From: CAZXVU01 sp964644465
GTDB lineage: Bacteria > Chlamydiota > Chlamydiia > Chlamydiales > SM23-39
Assembly: GCA_964644465.1 (NCBI GenBank)
Contig: CAZXVU010000030.1
Span: forward strand, 1-20,869
Length of the DNA stretch: 20,869 nucleotides
Direction: 5' to 3'
Position 1 is the stretch's first letter. Every line of letters begins with the position of its first letter. The notes under the pieces are model-generated. The model did no database searches and was not told the DNA's origin. It was given only the letters and a program-made list of their open reading frames with translations. Positions 8,063-14,510 of the stretch are shown here, in pieces. The translations under genes were made by a program, and so were the position numbers.

Positions 8063-8099
8063 AAAGACTGACAGTCTTTTAGATCTGGCCTTGCGTTAA
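8046..8099 (+). pseudogene. out-of-frame C-terminal tail remnant (KTDSLLDLALR)
   Basis: Eighteen codons from 8046 to the TAA at 8097-8099 encode a peptide ending KTDSLLDLALR. They are in +1 frame relative to the exoprotein gene, whose TAG lies at 8060-8062. They align codon for codon, stop included, with the last 18 codons of the WD40 gene (2994-3047, ending KTESLLDQVFR). The core is nearly identical at DNA level (19 of 21 nt over KT[ED]SLLD). An in-frame stop at 8043-8045 precedes it. It is either the remnant of a lost WD40-family paralogue, or the true exoprotein C-terminus displaced by a frameshift. Confidence 0.45.
8063..8079 (+). terminator. perfect palindrome after the TPS exoprotein gene, possible weak terminator
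   Basis: AAAGACTG-A-CAGTCTTT is a perfect 8-bp inverted repeat starting directly after the exoprotein stop codon, with one more T after it. The one-base centre means two pairs would open to form a loop. GC content is low and the T tract short, so terminator activity is uncertain. Confidence 0.3.
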
Positions 8100-8150
8100 T
8101 CCTCTTGATGGAAAGGCTCTTTAGCTCTATGAGTGGCTTAAGAGAGTCAC

Positions 8151-9617
8151 ATGAGCCTAAAGGCGATCTTATCTATTCTCACATTCGTGATTTGCCTGTC
8201 TCTATCTTCAGCTCCCTCTTTAGAGGAATTCGATGCCTTTATTGAAAATGCGCGGATCCAAAAAAAGATCCCAGGAGTGGCTGTTGTCATTGTTGAAGGC
8301 AATCAGGTTATCTTTGCAAAAGGCTATGGCCTATGTCATCTGGATCGTTCTGAAAAGATCGATGAAAACACCATTTTCCAATTAGGTTCTATCTCAAAAA
8401 CTTTTGCCTCGGCAGCATTGGGTGTCCAAGTGGATCGCCGAAAGCTGAAATGGGATGATGAAATCATTCGATTTTTGCCCCAGTTTGCGCTTCAAGAACC
8501 CTATTCTACACGTTACACCACGAGCCGCGATCTTTTGGCCCATCGGACTGGCCTTCCTCCTTTTGGCGGAGATCTTTTGGGCAGGATGGGCTACTCATCT
8601 GATGAAATACTCTATCGCGTCAGATTTATCAAACCGGCATCCAGTTTTCGCGATAAAGCATTTTATTCCAATGTAGGTTTTTTTGTTGCGGGAGAGCTGT
8701 TGGCAAAGCTTGCAAACAGTTCTTGCGAAGATGCGATCAAAAAAACACTGATGCGGCCCCTAAAAATGAATCGCTCTGGATTTTCTTCCAATCTCGATCT
8801 GCAGAATGTCGCCTATCCTCACGCCGAAATTGATGGGACGATTCAAGTCGTTCCCTGGGAAACATCAAAGGCTTTTCCGGCAGCCGGCGGAGTGACCTCG
8901 ACAGCTAGAGATATGGCCAATTGGATGATCATGCAAATCAATGAGGGAACTTTTGAAGGAAAACACATACTTAAAGCCGAGACAGTCAAACAAATGCATC
9001 TTCCCTCGATGGTAGGAGAGGTTTCATTTACTGAGACTTTTCCGATCACAGAGACCTCTAGTTTTGCTTATGGACTCGGATGGAATAACTATCAGTACAG
9101 AGGGAAATTCATCGTGGAAAAGGGGGGAGGCTTAGATGGAGTCCGCACTCTTGTCACGTTGATTCCAGATCTAAAACTTGGGATTGCGATATTCGCCAAT
9201 CTCAATCTCACATTTTTGCCGGAGCTTCTCCGCGCTAAATTTTTGGAGATGTATCTGGGCTCAGATAGCGATGATTTCGAACAACAAATCGATGAAAAAG
9301 AGCAGAAACTAGCGGATATGATCAAACTGCAAAAGGCTGAAAATCCTCTGCCAATGGCACATAATCTGGAACAATACGTTGGCAAATTTGAAAACGAGTT
9401 GTATGGAATTTTCGCGATTTCAATACGGGATGAGCAGTTAAGCTTAAAAGCTGGCACTTGGACCGGCAGCTTGACGCATTGGAGCAATGATACTTTCATA
9501 TTGCAGTGGCCTTCGATCAATGCGGGACATCAATTAGTGACTTTTACCTTTGGGCCTGATGGCAATGCTGTCGAAATGGAGACAGAAACTTTAGGAACGT
9601 TTCATTTGGCAGAGTAG
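8151..9617 (+). CDS. exported beta-lactamase-fold serine hydrolase (class C / penicillin-binding-protein-like)
   Basis: This 488-residue protein starts with a Sec signal peptide (about 1-21). It has the three motifs of the serine beta-lactamase/DD-peptidase fold: S80-I-S-K83 (nucleophile and general base), Y172-S-N174 (YxN motif), and K324-G-G-G, which takes the place of KTG/HxG. The catalytic domain ends near residue 365. A charged linker (372-395) leads to a ~95-residue C-terminal beta domain of the kind often appended to these enzymes (DUF3471-like). It would act in the periplasm. Possible roles are D-amino-peptide hydrolysis, peptidoglycan trimming or esterase activity; sequence alone does not decide. 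AAGAGAG (8140-8146) precedes ATG 8151. The 88-nt upstream gap contains the tail remnant and a palindrome. Confidence 0.85.
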   Translation: MSLKAILSILTFVICLSLSSAPSLEEFDAFIENARIQKKIPGVAVVIVEGNQVIFAKGYGLCHLDRSEKIDENTIFQLGSISKTFASAALGVQVDRRKLKWDDEIIRFLPQFALQEPYSTRYTTSRDLLAHRTGLPPFGGDLLGRMGYSSDEILYRVRFIKPASSFRDKAFYSNVGFFVAGELLAKLANSSCEDAIKKTLMRPLKMNRSGFSSNLDLQNVAYPHAEIDGTIQVVPWETSKAFPAAGGVTSTARDMANWMIMQINEGTFEGKHILKAETVKQMHLPSMVGEVSFTETFPITETSSFAYGLGWNNYQYRGKFIVEKGGGLDGVRTLVTLIPDLKLGIAIFANLNLTFLPELLRAKFLEMYLGSDSDDFEQQIDEKEQKLADMIKLQKAENPLPMAHNLEQYVGKFENELYGIFAISIRDEQLSLKAGTWTGSLTHWSNDTFILQWPSINAGHQLVTFTFGPDGNAVEMETETLGTFHLAE

Positions 9618-9649
9618 ACTATGTGTTGCATTTGGATAGGATAAAGTGA

Positions 9650-9985
9650 ATGGAAACAGCCCAGTTTTTTTCTTTTTTCAATATGCCTTTTCATCCTCTG
9701 AATGCGAATGTTTCAAGCCGCATTATTTCGGGAGAGAAATTGATGTTCGTAGAACATAGAGTCAAAAAAGGGCACACCGCTCTTGGCGATAGCCATGTCA
9801 ATGAACAGCTCACTATGGTTTTGAGCGGCGCCGTTCGGTTTACGATTGGCAAAGAATCCTATTTGCTGAAAGAAGGGGACGCTCTTTTAATTCCCTCAAA
9901 TGTTAAACACAATTGCGAAGTGTTGGAAGATAGCATGATTATCGAAGTTTTCAGCCCGCCACGTAAAGAATGGCTCCCTAAATAA
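9650..9985 (+). CDS. small single-domain cupin protein
   Basis: This 111-residue protein covers one cupin barrel. Motif 1 is HVNEQLTMVLSGAVRF (49-64), with H49 and E52 as candidate metal ligands; the usual first His of HxH is replaced, since N51 sits where the second would be. Motif 2 is GDALLIPSNVKH (76-87), with the typical Pro and the final His87. Such small cupins bind a metal and either act on small molecules or serve as sensory/sugar-binding domains; the substrate is not predictable here. AGGA at 9638-9641 supports ATG 9650. It lies 32 nt after the serine hydrolase stop, so the two may be co-transcribed. Confidence 0.75.
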   Translation: METAQFFSFFNMPFHPLNANVSSRIISGEKLMFVEHRVKKGHTALGDSHVNEQLTMVLSGAVRFTIGKESYLLKEGDALLIPSNVKHNCEVLEDSMIIEVFSPPRKEWLPK

Positions 9986-10044
9986 TAAGAAATAGTACAT
10001 TCAAATTTCAAAATCATTTAAATTAAGCCCAAAAAAAATGGAAT

Positions 10045-12237
10045 ATGATGTTCAAAAAAAATGTAGACGGAAAATTTGGGACAATGGCTGGTGTCTTTAT
10101 TCCAAATGTTCTCCAAATGATTGGCGTTATTTTGTTTTTACGTCTTGGATGGGTATTAGGACACGCTGGTATTGTCCAAATGAGCATTATTATAACCCTT
10201 TCTGCCCTTCTGCTTTTTATTACTGGATTGTCTCTTTCGGCGATTGTATCGAACATGAGAATGAGCGGAGGCGGGGCTTATTATCTAATTTCCAGGGCAT
10301 TAGGCATCGAATTCGGCAGCGCCTTAGGAATATTAAGCTGCATTTCCCAGCTTTGCTCGATTTCACTTTGCGTAACAGGCTTTTCTCTTTCTCTCTATGA
10401 ATTTTTTCCTTTTGCAGCACTGCCTTTTCTTAAGGCTGGTACTTTGACAATGCTTATACTCATTTCCTATGTCTCGACTGATTTTGCTCTAAAAACCCAG
10501 TTTTTTATTTTTATCAGTTTAGCAGTTTCGATCGGATCTATATTTTTAGGAGGAACTCCTCCTTCAGAAACTCTTGTCTCTACATCTGAAGCGGCGACTC
10601 TTACATTCTGGGGATCTTTTGCCATGTTTTTCCCGGCAATGACGGGTATCGAAAGCGGTATGTCATTGTCAGGGGATCTTAGGAACCCTTCCCGCTCTCT
10701 TCCCATTGGAACCTTGGGAGCTATTGCTGTTGTTTATACAGTCTATTTGAGCATCGCTCTATTCCTTTCCAGTTTTGTCTCTCCAGAGCTGTTAAGATCG
10801 TATCCTTTTATCCTCTATTACACTTCAAAAGTCGGCTACCTGATCATCATTGGAATTTGGGCAGCCACTTTATCCAGCGCATTAGGGGCTATCTTGGGAG
10901 GACCCAGGGTGATTCAAGCAGTAGCAAAAGATGGGATTTTACCGAATTTTTTAGCGAAAGGATTTGGACCCACCAATCAGCCGCGCATTGCCACAATCGT
11001 AGTCTTTATTTTGGGAATGATTCTGACGCTTGGAACAGATATCGATCAGATCATTCCGATGCTTACTATGTCTTGCTTAATTTCTTATGGTTTGATCAAT
11101 TTCATCGCTTTTTTTGAATCGTTTATGCAGAACCCTAGCTGGAGGCCAACTCTTCGAATCCATTGGCTCATCTCTTTAACAGGAGCTATTGGGTGTTTAA
11201 TCGCCATGTTTATGATCAATCCAGGAGCAGCTTTCATTGTAATTGGTCTTGTTTCAATATTTTGTATTTGGACCGCAAAACGTAAAATCAAAGGAAATTG
11301 GGACGATCTGAAACACAGTATTTTTTCATTTTTTGTTCATAAAGGGACAATCAAGCTCAGCAATTTCGAAGCAAGTGCTAAGAGCTGGAGACCTCATATT
11401 CTGACTCTCTTTGATACTCCTGCTGTGCAGAAGAATCTAGCCTTTTTCTCCCATGCGCTCAATCAGGGAAAAGGATTTCTCACTTTTGGTGCAAATGTAG
11501 CATCCAGCGAAGGAGCAAAAGAGATCTATGAGAATCTAAAAAAAGATCTGCAAGGATTTAAGATTCCGTCACATTTACATCTAAATGTATGTTCGACGCC
11601 TTCAATAGGCAGTGACCAGATGATCCGAAATTATGGATTTGGACTGCTCAGGCCAAATACAATTTTCTTGGGGGTATCCGAGCGCGCCGAAGTAAAAACG
11701 TTCGTTCGTCTTTTATTCGATATTCATGCGCAGCATAAAAACATCGTACTTTTGAAAGACGACTCCATAAAAGACTACTTGTTTTCAGACCCTACTCGGA
11801 AAGGTAAACAGATTAATCTGTGGTGGAGGGGAAAATATCCAGGAAATTTCGAGCTTTGTCTCGCATTGGCCTATCTTTTACAGCAGAGCAAATTATGGCC
11901 CCGAGCAAAAATTTGTATAAAAATGATTGCAAAGGATGAAAATCAAAAGACAAAACTTTACGAACAATTCGATAAGTTGCGATCTGAATTGAGAATTAAT
12001 CATCTAGAATTTGCTCCCGTAGTAGATCCTGAAGAAAAGTTTTTCTCCAATTTCGTTGTTCAATCTCAAGTTGCAGACTTAACATTTTTAGGTCTGAAAA
12101 CTCCGGAAGAAAGTGTATCTGTCGAAGAATACGCAGAATATTATGTGAATCTTCTTGAAAACACGAAAGGAGTGAATAATATCGCCTATGTTCTTTGCGG
12201 AGAGAAGATTGAATTCCGCAAAATTTTTAGAGATTGA
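10045..12237 (+). CDS. SLC12-type cation-chloride cotransporter homologue (APC superfamily)
   Basis: This 730-residue membrane protein has about 12 predicted hydrophobic segments between residues 12 and 412, then a ~315-residue soluble C-terminal domain. The first helix GVFIPNVLQMIGVILFLRLG (16-35), the stretch MFFPAMTGIESGMSLSGDL (194-212) with DLRNPSRSLP following, and LGGPRVIQAVAKDGILP (284-300) are hallmark segments of the SLC12 (NKCC/KCC-like) branch. Animal members couple Cl- movement to Na+ and/or K+; the bacterial substrate is less certain and could be an amino acid. The C-terminal domain (from ~430) has alternating alpha/beta character like the SLC12 cytosolic domain. Tandem ATGs at 10045 and 10048 make the start ambiguous by one codon, and no strong Shine-Dalgarno is present. 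Confidence 0.85.
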   Translation: MMFKKNVDGKFGTMAGVFIPNVLQMIGVILFLRLGWVLGHAGIVQMSIIITLSALLLFITGLSLSAIVSNMRMSGGGAYYLISRALGIEFGSALGILSCISQLCSISLCVTGFSLSLYEFFPFAALPFLKAGTLTMLILISYVSTDFALKTQFFIFISLAVSIGSIFLGGTPPSETLVSTSEAATLTFWGSFAMFFPAMTGIESGMSLSGDLRNPSRSLPIGTLGAIAVVYTVYLSIALFLSSFVSPELLRSYPFILYYTSKVGYLIIIGIWAATLSSALGAILGGPRVIQAVAKDGILPNFLAKGFGPTNQPRIATIVVFILGMILTLGTDIDQIIPMLTMSCLISYGLINFIAFFESFMQNPSWRPTLRIHWLISLTGAIGCLIAMFMINPGAAFIVIGLVSIFCIWTAKRKIKGNWDDLKHSIFSFFVHKGTIKLSNFEASAKSWRPHILTLFDTPAVQKNLAFFSHALNQGKGFLTFGANVASSEGAKEIYENLKKDLQGFKIPSHLHLNVCSTPSIGSDQMIRNYGFGLLRPNTIFLGVSERAEVKTFVRLLFDIHAQHKNIVLLKDDSIKDYLFSDPTRKGKQINLWWRGKYPGNFELCLALAYLLQQSKLWPRAKICIKMIAKDENQKTKLYEQFDKLRSELRINHLEFAPVVDPEEKFFSNFVVQSQVADLTFLGLKTPEESVSVEEYAEYYVNLLENTKGVNNIAYVLCGEKIEFRKIFRD

Positions 12238-12262
12238 GACCTTTTTTTTTAGTTGCTATACA
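12234..12262 (+). promoter_or_regulatory. promoter with extended -10 for the class V aminotransferase gene
   Basis: TTGAGA (12234-12239), a 17-nt spacer and TATACA (12257-12262), with TG one base upstream of the hexamer, make a good housekeeping-sigma promoter. Transcription would start near 12269, only 1-2 nt from ATG 12271. No Shine-Dalgarno is present, so the mRNA may be leaderless. The -35 box overlaps the stop codon of the transporter gene. Confidence 0.6.
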
Positions 12263-12270
12263 TCCCTAAT

Positions 12271-13380
12271 ATGAAAGAACTACGCAATTTACTCCCTGGC
12301 ATCAAGGACCGCATCTATTTCAATTATGCAAGGACTGGTCCTTTGCTAGAGCCTGCAGCAAGAAAAATACAGGCCCTCGTTGAAGAGGGGATGGAGCCTT
12401 TTGAATTCCATCGCGACGCATGGATCCATCATCAAGAACATACTCGAAAAGTTATTGCTGAATTGATCGGAGCTTCGACAGATGAAATCGCCTTTACAAA
12501 CAGCACCTCGAGCGGGCTATCGCTGATTGCAGGCGCTGTGAGATGGAAAGAAGGGGATAGGATCCTCTATCCTTCTGATGAATACCCATCCAACCGGTTC
12601 GTGTGGGACAACCTGGAAGAGAAAGGCGTTATCACAGAGGCGATAGAACCGGAGCGGAATGTTCCCTTTTCCAAGCAGCTGGAAGGGTTCGATCTCTCGA
12701 ATGTCCGTCTTGTCGCAGTTTCCGCAGTCTCTTTTTGGGATGGAAGAAGACATGACATTGAGCGGATTGCAAAAATTTGCCATGCCAATAATGTACTGTT
12801 GTCCGTCGATGCCATCCAGGCTGTGGGCGCCATTCCGGTCGATGTAAAATCTTGGGATTGTGATTTTTTAGCTTCGGGAGGGCAGAAGTGGCTTTTTGGA
12901 CCCATCGGCACCGGATTTGTCTATTTCAAAAAGAGACTTATTCCTGAACTAGCCGTTCCTCAAATGGGGTGGGGCAATGTTAAGCCTTTGCCCGATTTGC
13001 TAGCGCAAGATTACGAATTTGCCGATGGCGCAAAGCGATTTGAACCGGGCTATGTCGATCTTGCCGCATTTGTAGGGCTTGCAACAGCGATTGAAACCAT
13101 GAAACATATCGGCTGGAAAAAGATCTATGAGCGGATTGCGCATCTGGTAGAAAAGGAACAAAAAGAGCTTGCCAAATTGGGATGTCCTCCTATTGCCTCA
13201 GGACGTCACGCTGGCATCATCGCTTTTGATCATCCAAATGCAGAAGCAATCCATAAGAAACTCATGGAGCGGAAAATTTACACCACGCAACGTTTAAACC
13301 GGATTCGCATTTCTCTTCACGCATCTGTAAGCGATGAGGATCTGGCCCTCTTTTTTGATGCCCTGCGTTCTCTTGTCTAA
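12271..13380 (+). CDS. class V PLP-dependent aminotransferase (cysteine desulfurase-like)
   Basis: This 369-residue fold-type-I PLP enzyme has an N-terminal IYFNYARTGPL (the YLN/DNA..G motif of class V enzymes) and cofactor-site residues S-V-D-A-I-Q-A with D180 and Q183. The Schiff-base lysine K206 sits in SGGQKWLFGP. An NRIRISLH segment near the C-terminus is the usual carboxylate-binding Arg region. No cysteine-bearing catalytic loop typical of NifS/IscS/SufS is evident, so an aminotransferase or isopenicillin-N-epimerase-like role is possible as well as desulfurase/lyase activity. ATG 12271 is preferred over the in-frame TTG at 12253, which lies inside the promoter. The gene ends 26 nt before the next ATG, yet that gene has its own promoter. 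Confidence 0.85.
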   Translation: MKELRNLLPGIKDRIYFNYARTGPLLEPAARKIQALVEEGMEPFEFHRDAWIHHQEHTRKVIAELIGASTDEIAFTNSTSSGLSLIAGAVRWKEGDRILYPSDEYPSNRFVWDNLEEKGVITEAIEPERNVPFSKQLEGFDLSNVRLVAVSAVSFWDGRRHDIERIAKICHANNVLLSVDAIQAVGAIPVDVKSWDCDFLASGGQKWLFGPIGTGFVYFKKRLIPELAVPQMGWGNVKPLPDLLAQDYEFADGAKRFEPGYVDLAAFVGLATAIETMKHIGWKKIYERIAHLVEKEQKELAKLGCPPIASGRHAGIIAFDHPNAEAIHKKLMERKIYTTQRLNRIRISLHASVSDEDLALFFDALRSLV

Positions 13381-13400
13381 TATCAAAATTTTGCTATAGT
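13373..13400 (+). promoter_or_regulatory. promoter with extended -10 for the short TPS exoprotein-tpsB pair
   Basis: TTGTCT (13373-13378), 16 nt, then TATAGT (13395-13400) with TG one base upstream. The eight bases TTGCTATA are the same as in the promoter at 12253-12260. The expected start point coincides with ATG 13407, and no Shine-Dalgarno is visible, again suggesting a leaderless message. Confidence 0.55.
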
Positions 13401-13406
13401 CGGGTG

Positions 13407-14510
13407 ATGCGCAGGATTTTATTCTTTGTTTTTCTTCCTTTTCTTCTGCATGCGAATCCGTCTGGAGAATCCGTTTCTTATGGAAGCGTTTCTTTTGTGC
13501 GGCCGGAAGAGGGAATGCTCGATGTTTTGCAAACCAGTGAAAAAGCGATTGTCGAGTGGCAAGATTTTTCCATTGATGAGCAGGAACTCACACGCTTCAT
13601 CCAACCCGGCAAAAATGCGGTTCTCTTAAATAAAGTCCTAGGTCCGAATCTCAGCGAAATTTATGGAAAATTGGAAGGAAATGGCCAAATCTTTTTGGTG
13701 AATCCTCATGGCGTCCTTGTAGGAGCTACTGGAGTCGTCGATTGCGCGAGTGTTTTATTCGCAGCGTTTCATTTGGACGATAAAAACTTCCTGGAAGGAC
13801 ACGATTTTGTTTTTAAAAATGGGGGAGACTCTTCTGTCGTGAATAAAGGGATCATCCGCTCCCACGACGGTCCTCTTTTCCTCATAGGACCTGATGTTGA
13901 AAACGAAGGGCAATTGATTGGAAGCACCAGTGAGGCTTGCATGATTTCGGGAGATGAAATTCTTCTCTCGTCTCTGGACCATCCTAAAGTAATGATTCGT
14001 CCAGCTCTCTCTTCAAAAAAAGACCTCAATCATAATGCATACGCTTTGGCGATCAATACCACTGAACGAGTTGAAGCTACAGGCGTGGAGAAAAAAAATG
14101 GAAGAGTATTCCTTGTCGGAGGCGTCAGCCGCGCAATTCCTTTTTTTAGCTTCGATCATACAGAGGATCCATTGAATGAACTCCCAAAAGTTGAAGCTGC
14201 TGTTGATGCGCTGATCCAACTTCAAAGCTTGATCCCTGAAAGAATCTGGGAGCAAGAATTTTCCATTTTGGTGGCTCGCGATGCATTTTTTCGTTCTTTG
14301 CACTGTATGAATCTAAAATGTGCGGAAAAGACGATGAGGCCCCGTTTTGGAATAGGGCATTCCCATCGCTATTTCCTGAAGTCGACGATGTCTGGCGACC
14401 CTTCGAGAATCACCGATTACTATGAAGAATTTCAATTCAGCCCCTTTTGGAGGTCTCCCGCTATGCTGAGCTGGCTGATCGAGCTAGAAACTCGGGAGAT
14501 GCAGCAGTGA
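13407..14510 (+). CDS. short TPS-domain exoprotein (TpsA-like, without repeat region)
   Basis: This 367-residue protein has a signal peptide (about 1-16, LLHA|NP). Its TPS domain closely parallels that of the large exoprotein: IVEWQDFSIDEQELTRFIQP at 48-67 and LVNPHGVLVG (97-106), with NPHG in place of NPNG. The parallel continues through VVNKGIIRS and ENEG. It then lacks the long beta-helix; after about residue 240 come ~130 residues of mixed, helix-prone sequence with no repeats. It could be a small secreted effector, a degenerate TpsA, or a partner of the larger one. GTG 13404 is an alternative start, but ATG 13407 fits the promoter. Its stop overlaps the GTG start of tpsB (GTGA, 14507-14510), so the two are translationally coupled. 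Confidence 0.85.
   Translation: MRRILFFVFLPFLLHANPSGESVSYGSVSFVRPEEGMLDVLQTSEKAIVEWQDFSIDEQELTRFIQPGKNAVLLNKVLGPNLSEIYGKLEGNGQIFLVNPHGVLVGATGVVDCASVLFAAFHLDDKNFLEGHDFVFKNGGDSSVVNKGIIRSHDGPLFLIGPDVENEGQLIGSTSEACMISGDEILLSSLDHPKVMIRPALSSKKDLNHNAYALAINTTERVEATGVEKKNGRVFLVGGVSRAIPFFSFDHTEDPLNELPKVEAAVDALIQLQSLIPERIWEQEFSILVARDAFFRSLHCMNLKCAEKTMRPRFGIGHSHRYFLKSTMSGDPSRITDYYEEFQFSPFWRSPAMLSWLIELETREMQQ
14494..14498 (+). promoter_or_regulatory. ribosome-binding site that decides the tpsB start
   Basis: GGGAG at 14494-14498 lies 8 nt before GTG 14507. Translation from this GTG begins directly with MIRKILLALSLTVSF, a good signal peptide. An in-frame TTG at 14447 would put 20 unrelated residues in front of it. 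Confidence 0.65.

Noticed and set aside
10038..10400. 120-codon plus-strand frame overlapping the transporter start
   Set aside because: It is an alternate frame of the SLC12 gene; the translation is Cys/Trp/Arg-rich and domainless, while the other frame gives clear membrane helices.
12241..12250. Rho-independent terminator after the transporter gene (run of T)
   Set aside because: No stable hairpin precedes the T run, and the region is better explained as promoter spacer.
12253..12270. TTG start for the aminotransferase
   Set aside because: The TTG is part of the extended -10 promoter element; ATG 12271 gives the normal N-terminus.
14447..14506. TTG start 20 codons upstream for tpsB
   Set aside because: It adds polar residues before a clean signal peptide; GTG 14507 has a GGGAG site 8 nt upstream and a 4-nt overlap with the preceding stop.
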